Positions 1 through 5,146 of a stretch of DNA of 5,146 nucleotides are shown here, in pieces. The notes under the pieces were generated by a model that saw only the letters and a list, made by a program, of their open reading frames with translations, did no database searches and was not told the DNA's origin. Within the stretch, counting starts at the first letter, position 1; each line of letters opens with the position of its first letter. Origin of the DNA: Candidatus Hydrothermota bacterium (GTDB taxonomy: Bacteria > Hydrothermota > Hydrothermia > UBA1063); contig QNDO01000121.1 of NCBI GenBank assembly GCA_003644895.1, positions 1 through 5,146 of the forward strand. Direction: 5' to 3'. The position numbers were made by a program, and so were the translations under genes.

Positions 1-532
1 CTCCTACAGTACTGAGAATGGAGATTATGGATTTGGTGGAGAGCGCAGTAAAAAGTAAAGCAAAAGAGATAATGAGTGAAACTTCCGCTAAAAGAAATAC
101 GGGATAGGTAAAATATCTCACCACACTAAATGGCGCATCAGGACGTTGCTTCATAAGGAGAATGAGAAAAGGATAAAATAAGAGAATAATTCCATAAGCA
201 ATAATTATGGAAAAGAACATAATTCCAAGATACCTTCCCACTATGTAATCCCGCCTCCGCAGAGGAAGAGCGATGACATACTGCAGTGTTTTTCTATCTA
301 TATCATACTGAAGCAGACTAAAAAGAGTAAGAAAAACCATAAGAAGCACTATAAAATTTGTGTAAGAAAGCACATAGCTCTCAAGAATCCGGGGAATTTC
401 AAACATTATGAAACTGTAGATCACAAAAAGACCAATAAGGGATACCAATGTAATAACAAATGCGCTGTAAAAGGATCTGAGTCTTGTGGATTGTTTAAGA
501 GTTATTCTTGTGAACCCTAAAACCTCTCTCAT
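1..532 (-). CDS. ABC-2 type transporter permease, partial (PilI-like by position)
   Basis: This is the integral membrane subunit of an ABC exporter. The first 177 residues are visible and the C-terminus lies beyond the left edge. It starts MREVLGFTRITLKQ, a short cytoplasmic amphipathic lead typical of ABC-2 permeases. Four hydrophobic segments follow, at about residues 24-43, 59-76, 102-127 and 143-164. Between the second and third is a charged cytoplasmic loop (LQYVIALPLRRRDYIVGRYLG region, about 83-103), which matches the 'LPxxRxxYxxGKxxG' pattern seen in NosY-like ABC-2 permeases. The ATG overlaps the stop of the upstream ATPase as ATGA, a 4-bp overlap that implies translational coupling; a GGGAG lies about 14 bases upstream, too far to be an ideal ribosome site. 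Position after pilA and an ATPase resembles Myxococcus PilI. That is synteny inference; the substrate is unknown. Confidence 0.88.
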   Translation of the reverse strand, partial: MREVLGFTRITLKQSTRLRSFYSAFVITLVSLIGLFVIYSFIMFEIPRILESYVLSYTNFIVLLMVFLTLFSLLQYDIDRKTLQYVIALPLRRRDYIVGRYLGIMFFSIIIAYGIILLFYPFLILLMKQRPDAPFSVVRYFTYPVFLLAEVSLIISFALLFTALSTKSIISILSTVG

Positions 533-1254
533 TGTTGTTCAATCACTCCCAAGAATATATCTTCCAGGGGCTTTTCTTTAAGCTCCTGAGCTTCAACAAT
601 TTTAAGAAGTTCTCCTCTGTGCAATATCCCCACTCTGCTACATATTTTTTCAATATCTTCCAGAATATGCGAAGTGAAAAAGATGGTGGAACCTTCCCTG
701 TTGGCTTCAATAATTAAATCTCTCGCCATTTTTCTGCCCAGGGGATCAAGTCCGTTTAATGGTTCATCAAGTATTACCAGTTCTGGTCTTCCGATAAAGG
801 CTTGAGCAAGTCCCAGCCTCTGCAACATCCCTCTTGAATATTTTCTGAGAAGTTTTTTTCTATGTTCATAAAGGCCTACCTTATCAAGTATTTCCCTTAC
901 ACTTTTTTTCAAATTTTTACCTGAAAATCCGCGCAATCTTCCTATAAAATTTAAAATCTCCTCGGCATTTAAACTTTCGTAAAAACTGGGATTTTCTGGT
1001 AAATAAGAAAGATTCCTCTTCACTGCTATTTCACCTGGAGGATTTCCCATAACCCTGATCTCTCCTTGATCAGGGAATATAACGCCGAGAATGAGTTTTA
1101 TCAGTGTACTCTTACCTGCCCCATTAAGACCTATAAGCCCAAAAGATTCACCCTTTTCAACACTCAGTGAAACATTATTTAATGCTTTGAATTTTTTAAA
1201 ACTAAGTTCCTTTGTTTTATAGTACTTGGTCAGAGATAAGATCTCGATATGCAT
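529..1254 (-). CDS. ABC transporter ATP-binding protein (PilH-like by position)
   Basis: This is a 241-residue ABC ATPase that would power the adjacent membrane subunit from the cytoplasmic face. Walker A is GLNGAGKST at 42-50. The Q-loop region reads YLPENP (84-89), with Glu where Gln is usual; from memory this is common in the ABC-2 exporter branch. The signature is YSRGMLQR (139-146), Walker B is LVILDEP (159-165) with catalytic E164, the D-loop is GLDP (168-171), and the switch histidine is H196 in TSH. The length is normal and all ATPase motifs are present. It starts 44 bp after the second pilin gene and overlaps the permease by 4 bp. No Shine-Dalgarno sequence is visible before the ATG, and no in-frame ATG, GTG or TTG lies in the short upstream gap. 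In Myxococcus xanthus an ABC ATPase called PilH lies near pilA and is needed for pili; this gene may be its counterpart. It is not related to the CheY-like PilH of Pseudomonas. Confidence 0.93.
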   Translation of the reverse strand: MHIEILSLTKYYKTKELSFKKFKALNNVSLSVEKGESFGLIGLNGAGKSTLIKLILGVIFPDQGEIRVMGNPPGEIAVKRNLSYLPENPSFYESLNAEEILNFIGRLRGFSGKNLKKSVREILDKVGLYEHRKKLLRKYSRGMLQRLGLAQAFIGRPELVILDEPLNGLDPLGRKMARDLIIEANREGSTIFFTSHILEDIEKICSRVGILHRGELLKIVEAQELKEKPLEDIFLGVIEQQ

Positions 1255-1261
1255 CGTTATT

Positions 1262-1289
1262 ATTATAAGACCAGTGGAGCAGGAATCAA
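1262..1289 (-). promoter_or_regulatory. candidate sigma-70 promoter of the ABC operon
   Basis: On the minus strand TTGATT (1289-1284), a 16-base spacer and a perfect TATAAT (1267-1262) lie in the gap between the second pilin and the ATPase gene. The -10 box ends only seven bases before the ATG, so the predicted RNA would start at or next to the start codon and be leaderless. That fits the absence of a visible ribosome site. The 44-bp gap is AT-rich at this end, so a chance match is possible. Confidence 0.4.
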
Positions 1290-1298
1290 AAGATACAA

Positions 1299-1796
1299 TT
1301 AGAGATTATCCCACCCTACCAGATCATCCTGGTTGGGTGTTGAAGCAGGAACATCGGCATCCTGAAGTGGTTGCCCCGAAACTCCGGGTTTGGTACGGAC
1401 CACATCGAAATCATTGTCCTGAGCAAAATATTTTGTACCTATTGTATTTTTTGTTACTAGAACAAGGGAGGTTCTTGAAGCATCAACCTTTGAGCTCGCC
1501 AGAACATGAGCACTCAACGGATTGTAATCAAACACAGCGTTATTTCCATCCAGGAGCACCACATTTATGAAAATTCGACCACTGGGAGTAATATTAGCTG
1601 TACTTATTTGTACAAATTCCTGATAAGTGGAATAGAAAGCAAGCTCAGTGGTGTAAACTGCCTTTAAGTCAGAAAGGGCCGCTGCATTATAGGCTCTAAT
1701 TTTATATTTGGTAAACATGGGATATGAGATTGCTGTTAATATGGATATAATTAATATTACTATGAGTAATTCTACAACTGTAAATCCTCGTTTCAT
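1299..1796 (-). CDS. type IV pilin-like protein (second, paralogous pilin)
   Basis: This is a 165-residue prepilin with a four-residue leader, MKRG, cleaved before F5 by the PilD-type prepilin peptidase, which would also N-methylate the Phe. The mature N-terminus is FTVVELLIVILIISILTAIS, with the conserved Glu at mature position 5, then a proline at 22. This helix anchors the subunit in the inner membrane before assembly. It is clearly paralogous to the upstream pilin: both share KIRAYN/RIRAYN, SDL, a TK..G..Y...D.D block (115-129 here), a STP..DD element near the C-terminus and a nearby Trp. It has no cysteine, so no disulfide-closed D-region. It lies 87 bp after pilA, behind a strong hairpin, and its ribosome site is only a weak purine-rich GAGAAAAGAG, so lower expression than pilA is likely. 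It may be a minor pilin, an accessory subunit or an alternative major subunit. Confidence 0.92.
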   Translation of the reverse strand: MKRGFTVVELLIVILIISILTAISYPMFTKYKIRAYNAAALSDLKAVYTTELAFYSTYQEFVQISTANITPSGRIFINVVLLDGNNAVFDYNPLSAHVLASSKVDASRTSLVLVTKNTIGTKYFAQDNDFDVVRTKPGVSGQPLQDADVPASTPNQDDLVGWDNL

Positions 1797-1820
1797 CTCT
1801 TTTCTCTGCTTCTGTTGAGA

Positions 1821-1866
1821 ATTTTATAAAGAAACGATAAGGGGGGATTTAAATCCCCCCTTATCG
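1821..1866 (-). terminator. Rho-independent terminator or attenuator after pilA
   Basis: Positions 1835-1866 form a perfect 32-bp palindrome whose half-site is CGATAAGGGGGGATTT, with six consecutive G-C pairs in the stem. On the minus strand it begins 17 bases after the pilA stop and is followed directly by TTTCTTTATAAAAT (1834-1821). The opposite strand has no comparable T-rich tail, so the element is oriented to end pilA transcription. No new promoter is evident between it and the next pilin gene, so partial readthrough is the simplest way to express that gene. Confidence 0.82.
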
Positions 1867-1883
1867 CCCAGATTGTGTATTTT

Positions 1884-2402
1884 TTACTGAAGCTGCCAGT
1901 TTGCGCCTGTGGTGGTTGCCTGACCGTTGAAATCGTCTGCTTGAGGAGTAGATCCAGGACAATCTCCTGCTACAAGTGCAGTTCCTGGACCACCAGCAGC
2001 CATTTTAGCAAAGTAAATTCCCTGCACATCTGAATCACCACCATAGTAGGTATCTCCCTGTACATGCTTTGTAGCCATGGTGTAACTCGCCTCAGTAGCA
2101 TCGGTGTTTATAACAATGGATACACCATTTGATAGATTGAAGGTCTCTGTGTGACCTGCTGCATCTGTAATTGTTACCACGTTAGGAGCTGTTACTACGC
2201 CTGCAGTTGCACCATAATCCTGCCAGTCAGCAAAAAATGCTTCTTCCGTAGTTCTTGCATTTCTGAGGTCACTCTCTGCAGCACCGTTATACGCTCTGAT
2301 TCTGTATTTTGCAAATTGCGGGATTGCTATTGCGGCCAGGATCGCAATGATTGCGATCACTATGAGGAGCTCTATCAGGGTGAAGCCCTTTCTTACCTTC
2401 AT
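1884..2402 (-). CDS. pilA: type IV pilin, probable major subunit PilA
   Basis: This is a 172-residue prepilin. The leader MKVRKG is cleaved before F7, giving a mature start FTLIELLIVIAIIAILAAIA with Glu at mature position 5 for subunit docking and Pro at 22 in the IPQF kink. The next part, AKYRIRAYNGAAESDLRNAR, closely matches the Geobacter PilA N-terminal domain, and aromatic residues fall at mature positions 1, 24, 27, 32, 51 and 57 as in that protein, with extra F50 and W54. Unlike the short Geobacter PilA-N, it continues with a beta-type C-terminal domain rich in Thr, Gly and Ala (about 64-172). It has a single cysteine, C148, so no intramolecular disulfide. The start is fixed by a strong Shine-Dalgarno sequence. 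It is preceded by a sigma-54 promoter and the pilR gene, and followed by a strong terminator, the expected setting of an abundant pilin. Confidence 0.95.
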   Translation of the reverse strand: MKVRKGFTLIELLIVIAIIAILAAIAIPQFAKYRIRAYNGAAESDLRNARTTEEAFFADWQDYGATAGVVTAPNVVTITDAAGHTETFNLSNGVSIVINTDATEASYTMATKHVQGDTYYGGDSDVQGIYFAKMAAGGPGTALVAGDCPGSTPQADDFNGQATTTGANWQLQ

Positions 2403-2409
2403 TTTACTA

Positions 2410-2416
2410 CCTCCTT
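2410..2416 (-). promoter_or_regulatory. strong ribosome binding site of pilA
   Basis: AAGGAGG on the minus strand ends seven bases before the ATG at 2402. It is the best Shine-Dalgarno match I found in the window, consistent with high pilin expression, and it settles the pilA start. Confidence 0.9.
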
Positions 2417-2440
2417 TTTACTATTTTCTATATTTTATAC

Positions 2441-2456
2441 TGCAATTTCTATGCCA
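2441..2456 (-). promoter_or_regulatory. sigma-54 (-24/-12) promoter of pilA
   Basis: The minus strand reads TGGCATAGAAATTGCA, against the RpoN consensus TGGCAC-N5-TTGC. The invariant GG (2455-2454) and GC (2443-2442) are separated by exactly ten bases, the required spacing, and the only mismatch in the core is T for C at the sixth base. Transcription would start near 2430, leaving a leader of about 28 bases that contains the ribosome site. The gene just upstream encodes a sigma-54 activator, which makes this site very likely functional. Confidence 0.88.
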
Positions 2457-2503
2457 AATATCAGATCTTTAAATAACACTGTTTTTCTGGTCTTTTGTCT
2501 TGA

Positions 2504-2537
2504 ATTTTGCAAATAGTTTTGCATTTTGCAAAACTAT
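2504..2537 (-). promoter_or_regulatory. candidate PilR upstream activating site
   Basis: A perfect inverted repeat with 11-base arms, ATAGTTTTGCA and TGCAAAACTAT around a 3-base AAA spacer, covers 2537-2513. Its core TTTTGCA-N3-TGCAAAA has the size of an NtrC-type dyad. A second copy of TTTGCAAAAT (2513-2504) lies 19 bases from the first (2532-2523), about two helical turns. The dyad centre is about 95 bases upstream of the predicted pilA transcription start, a typical enhancer distance for sigma-54 activators. Assignment to PilR is inference. It could instead help end pilR transcription, but no T-tail follows. Confidence 0.55.
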
Positions 2538-2560
2538 AATAAACCCCATTGCTATACGGG

Positions 2561-3898
2561 TCAACTTTCCCCCTCCAACTTTTTAATTTTCCGGTAAAGC
2601 GTAGAGAGATCTATGCCCAACAATTCGGAAGCCTTTTTCTTATTTCCACCTGTAAGATTCAACACATGTCGAATATAATCCAATTCAAGCTCTTCAAGAG
2701 TCTTAATCTTTGCCTTTTCAGTACTTTTCCTCTTCATAAGATTTAAAACATCTTCTTTTGTAATTCTGAGAGACCGAGTAACTATGAGAAGATGCTCAAT
2801 TAAGTTTTCAAGCTCTCTGATATTTCCTGGCCATGTATATGACATCAACAGTTTAAGCGCTTCATCATCTAAAGCCTTTTCCTGAAGATTGTATCTCACA
2901 GAATATTTTTTTATAAAATAGTTAACCAGAAGAGGAATGTCTTCAACCCTCTCCCTCAGCGGTGGGAGATGTATTGGTACCACATTGAGTCTGTAATACA
3001 GATCTTCTCTAAATTTGCCTTCCTTAACCAGTTCAAAAAGATTCTTGTTAGTTGCTGCAATGATTCTCACATCCACTTCTTCCTCTCTGGTAGAACCAAG
3101 AGGGGTAAATTTTTTGTATTCAATAACTCTGAGAAGTTTAGCTTGAAGCCTCGGCGATGCTTCTGCAACCTCATCTAAAAAAATGGTTCCTCCATCACAT
3201 GCTTTAAATATACCCACTTTATCAGTTGTGGCACCAGTAAATGCACCCTTTTTGTACCCAAACAACTCACTTTCCACAAGTTCTTCTGGCAGAGCTGCAA
3301 TATTAACAGGAATAAACGGCCTATTCTTACGGGGCGAATTAAAATGAATGGTCCGTGCAATGAGTTCCTTCCCAGTTCCACTTTCACCATAAATTATTAC
3401 TGTTACATTAAGGGAAGAGACTCTCTTTACAATATCCAGCACTTCTTTAAGCTGAGGAGATTCTCCTACAATTTCGTATTCTTTTAATATTTTCAGCTCT
3501 TCTTTTAATTTTATATTTTCTCTTTCGAGATTAATGACCTTCTCTGCTCTTTCCAGTGCCAAAGTCACATCACTCAATTTAAAAGGTTTCAGAAGATAAT
3601 CATTGGCACCTCTACGTAAAGCTTCTATTGTGGATTCTAGTGTTGCATATGCGGTCATCATTACCACATAGATATTCTTGTCCTGAGCTTTTAGCTTTTC
3701 CAGAACAGTGAGACCATCCATATGAGGCATTTTAAGATCCAGAAGTACTATCTGAGGATTTCTGACTGGAAAATCCTGAAGAGCTTCTCGGGGGTCCTGA
3801 TACGTATAGGTTTCGTAACCCTCAGTTTCTAGAAATTTTGAAAGAGAGAGGCATATTCCTTTATCATCATCTATAATAAAAATCTTTTTATCTCGCAT
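2561..3898 (-). CDS. pilR: sigma-54-dependent response regulator PilR (NtrC family)
   Basis: This is a 445-residue transcriptional activator with the complete three-domain layout. The receiver domain (about 4-120) has acidic residues D10-D12, phosphoacceptor D54 in LLDLKMP, T82 and K104 in LLKPF. The AAA+ domain (about 142-370) has Walker A GESGTGKE (171-178), GAFTGA (218-223, the loop that contacts sigma-54), Walker B GGTIFLDE (236-243), the FREDLYYRL arginine-finger region (296-304) and WPGNIRELEN (356-365). The C-terminal Fis-type helix-turn-helix lies at about 413-441. No key residue is missing. Its ATG lies inside the end of pilS (11-bp overlap), with AAGGA six bases upstream, so the pair is translationally coupled. 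The sigma-54 promoter and dyad directly downstream, in front of pilA, point to pilA as its main target. Other NtrC-type paralogues share these motifs, so the PilR name rests on context. Confidence 0.95.
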   Translation of the reverse strand: MRDKKIFIIDDDKGICLSLSKFLETEGYETYTYQDPREALQDFPVRNPQIVLLDLKMPHMDGLTVLEKLKAQDKNIYVVMMTAYATLESTIEALRRGANDYLLKPFKLSDVTLALERAEKVINLERENIKLKEELKILKEYEIVGESPQLKEVLDIVKRVSSLNVTVIIYGESGTGKELIARTIHFNSPRKNRPFIPVNIAALPEELVESELFGYKKGAFTGATTDKVGIFKACDGGTIFLDEVAEASPRLQAKLLRVIEYKKFTPLGSTREEEVDVRIIAATNKNLFELVKEGKFREDLYYRLNVVPIHLPPLRERVEDIPLLVNYFIKKYSVRYNLQEKALDDEALKLLMSYTWPGNIRELENLIEHLLIVTRSLRITKEDVLNLMKRKSTEKAKIKTLEELELDYIRHVLNLTGGNKKKASELLGIDLSTLYRKIKKLEGES

Positions 3899-5018
3899 GA
3901 TTTTTCCTTACTACAATAAGAACCTGCGTTCCAACACCTTTTTTGGAGGAAATTTTTAAAAAGCCGCCGTGATTCTTGACTATCCTTTCTACAATTGATA
4001 ACCCAAACCCTGTTCCTTCTCTTTTTGTAGTGAAGAATATATCTCTTGCTCTCTTCAAAGTATCTTCATCCATTCCTTCTCCCGTATCTTCAATCAGGAT
4101 TCCCACATACCCTCGAGGTATAACCTCTTCGCCATCATAGAGAGTCACTTCTTCACCTTCTCCAAAACACACAATGGAAACTTTACCTTCATCCTTTATC
4201 GCCTCAACTGCGTTTTTTAAAACGTTTAAAAGTGCACTACCTAATTGTCCTGGATCTGCATGAAGAGAAAGGTCTGTGCAAGCATTTTGCTGAATTTGGA
4301 TTTTTTGGTTATTTTTATACAGGTGCTTTATTTCTTCCACCGTCTCATCGATGATGTTCTTGAGACTAATTTCAACAAAATTAGGTGATGGCATCTTCGA
4401 AAATCTCAAAAAATCAGTAGCGATACGGTTAAGTCTTTCTGCCTCTTTCATAATGCCTTCGAGAAATTCCTTATCCGGATTTATCTGTTTGTGATACAAA
4501 AGTTCCATGGCTGTATTTATTGCAGTCACCGGATTTCTTATCTCATGTGCAAGGTTGGCAGCGAATTCTCCAAGAAGAGCGAGCCTCTCCAGGTTTAATT
4601 TCTCCTGCTCTATCTTTTTTATTTCAGTCAAATCCTGAAAGACTAATATCACACCTCCATGAGGAAGAATTTTTGAAGAATAACCGATTATCTTCCCACC
4701 AATGTTTATCTCATCTCTAATGGGTAATTCAGGACTCTCCAGCACTTTTTCAATAAGAAGTCTCTCCTCGGAGGCTGTCAATAGTTCCATTGCACTTTTA
4801 TTTCTATAAGTGACTCTTTTATTTCTTTCTATGGTAATAACCCCACTCGGAATGCTCTCCAGTATTTTACTACTGGAAAGTCGTGCCTTTTCCAGTTCTT
4901 GTCCTGTTTTCTGTAATTTTTCTGCAACAAAGTAGGAAAGAAAAGCAAAGAGGAAAAAAACTATGGAATTATAATACAAACTCTGTAACATTTCAGCAGG
5001 AGATGAGGGGGTGCCCAT
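3888..5018 (-). CDS. pilS: sensor histidine kinase PilS, main part (PAS, HisKA, HATPase)
   Basis: This is a membrane-bound kinase that would phosphorylate PilR. Counting from the ATG at 5018: a last transmembrane segment at about 18-32, a linker helix (33-50), a PAS-like domain (about 50-130), the HisKA dimerisation helix with LAHEIRNP (156-163, phosphorylated H158), then the ATP-binding domain with an N-box LLNVLKNAVEAI (263-274, N269), G1 box EDTGEGM (310-316), F-box IFFTTKREG (327-335) and G2 box GTGFGLS (335-341). All catalytic motifs are intact. The ATG at 5018 is only the first ATG visible in this frame: it has no ribosome site, and family members have several more membrane segments before this point. 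Those segments are encoded just upstream in another frame (see 4961-5146), so the true gene begins outside the window and is frameshifted here or has a sequence error. It overlaps pilR by 11 bp. Confidence 0.9.
   Translation of the reverse strand: MGTPSSPAEMLQSLYYNSIVFFLFAFLSYFVAEKLQKTGQELEKARLSSSKILESIPSGVITIERNKRVTYRNKSAMELLTASEERLLIEKVLESPELPIRDEINIGGKIIGYSSKILPHGGVILVFQDLTEIKKIEQEKLNLERLALLGEFAANLAHEIRNPVTAINTAMELLYHKQINPDKEFLEGIMKEAERLNRIATDFLRFSKMPSPNFVEISLKNIIDETVEEIKHLYKNNQKIQIQQNACTDLSLHADPGQLGSALLNVLKNAVEAIKDEGKVSIVCFGEGEEVTLYDGEEVIPRGYVGILIEDTGEGMDEDTLKRARDIFFTTKREGTGFGLSIVERIVKNHGGFLKISSKKGVGTQVLIVVRKNHAR
3905..3909 (-). promoter_or_regulatory. ribosome binding site of pilR inside pilS
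   Basis: AAGGA lies six bases before the pilR ATG and inside the final codons of pilS. It supports the 11-bp gene overlap and coupled translation of the kinase and regulator. Confidence 0.7.
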
Positions 5019-5146
5019 CCCTGTAAAATACCAAAATACTCGAGAAGGAAAATAATTCCGAGGAGGAAAAGACTCAAGATGGCGGTTACTATCCCTCCTC
5101 TGATCCCCTGGAAGTATGACCCGGCAACAATTATGAAAATAAAGAG
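4961..5146 (-). CDS. pilS: N-terminal membrane part of pilS, in a different reading frame
   Basis: This frame is open at the right edge and runs 61 codons to a TAG at 4963-4961. The useful part is 5146 to about 5007. It encodes LFIFIIVAGSYFQGIRGG, then a long hydrophobic stretch ending LEYFGILQGWAPP, which looks like two membrane helices around a short RGG turn. This is what PilS-family kinases carry before the last helix and PAS domain, including an 'LEYxGI' element. After about 5007 the frame becomes unlike the family, while the kinase frame takes over with SSPAEMLQSLYYNS. One added C in the C5 run (GGGGG on the plus strand, 5007-5011) would join them as GWAPPSSPAEMLQ. It may be a real frameshift mutation, a phase-variable tract or a sequencing error. 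Confidence 0.75.
   Translation of the reverse strand, partial: LFIFIIVAGSYFQGIRGGIVTAILSLFLLGIIFLLEYFGILQGWAPPHLLLKCYRVCIIIP

Noticed and set aside
1000..1020. Glu instead of Gln in the Q-loop of the ABC ATPase (YLPENP) as a sign of a defective enzyme
   Set aside because: From memory, LPE is common in this exporter branch, and every other ATPase motif is intact.
1226..1570. Plus-strand open frame of 114 codons opposite the second pilin
   Set aside because: Antisense to a well-supported pilin, with no recognisable motif and a His/Pro-rich composition typical of a reverse-frame shadow.
2151..2516. Plus-strand open frame of 121 codons over the pilA 5' half and its promoter
   Set aside because: It is cysteine-rich, low-complexity protein antisense to a clear pilin and to the sigma-54 promoter, with no domain. 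It is a shadow of pilA.
2513..2537. Dyad after pilR as an intrinsic terminator
   Set aside because: The stem is AT-rich and is followed on the minus strand by TTGCAAAATTC rather than a T-run. Its position relative to the sigma-54 promoter fits an activator site better.
3175..3390. Minus-strand 71-codon frame inside pilR
   Set aside because: It lies entirely inside the AAA+ domain of pilR in another frame and has no independent motif; pilR itself is intact, so this is not a frameshift product.
5016..5018. ATG at 5018 as the real pilS start
   Set aside because: It has no ribosome site, the protein would begin in the middle of the membrane region, and the missing helices are encoded directly upstream in the adjacent frame.

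Overview
This window looks like part of a type IV pilus (T4P) locus from a Gram-negative, moderately low-GC bacterium. All recognisable genes lie on the minus strand, so transcription runs from high to low coordinates. The order is pilS (sensor kinase), pilR (NtrC-type regulator), pilA (pilin), a second pilin, an ABC ATPase, and an ABC-2 permease cut by the left edge. From memory, M. xanthus has pilS-pilR-pilA followed by pilG-pilH-pilI, where pilH and pilI encode an ABC transporter, and Geobacter-type loci have pilS-pilR-pilA-N-pilA-C. The N-terminal sequence of the first pilin is also strikingly like the Geobacter pilin. A Desulfobacterota-, Myxococcota- or thermophile-related organism is therefore likely, but the genus cannot be fixed from this sequence.

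Region by region: 5146-3888 holds pilS, whose 5' end lies outside the window and whose reading frame breaks near a run of five G (plus strand) at 5007-5011. 3898-2561 holds pilR, which overlaps pilS by 11 bp. 2560-2403 is a regulatory gap with an AT-rich 11-bp-arm dyad, a well-formed sigma-54 promoter and a strong ribosome binding site. 2402-1884 holds pilA. 1883-1797 contains a 32-bp perfect palindrome followed by a T-rich stretch, a terminator or attenuator. 1796-1299 holds the second pilin. 1298-1255 contains a candidate sigma-70 promoter next to the ABC ATPase start. 1254-529 holds the ABC ATPase. 532-1 holds its membrane partner, overlapping it by 4 bp.

The parts fit one circuit. PilS phosphorylates PilR; PilR carries the GAFTGA motif needed to activate sigma-54 polymerase; and a matching -24/-12 promoter with an upstream dyad sits directly before pilA. 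The hairpin after pilA would give high pilA expression and reduced expression of the second pilin. The ABC pair may have its own promoter and probably supports pilus assembly or export in a way not evident from sequence.

The most notable points are the apparent frameshift in pilS, the compact sigma-54/enhancer arrangement, the two full-length paralogous pilins with Geobacter-like aromatic positions, and the possible leaderless start of the ABC operon. No RNA genes, mobile elements or CRISPR arrays were seen, and no gene-free stretch exceeds 300 bases.
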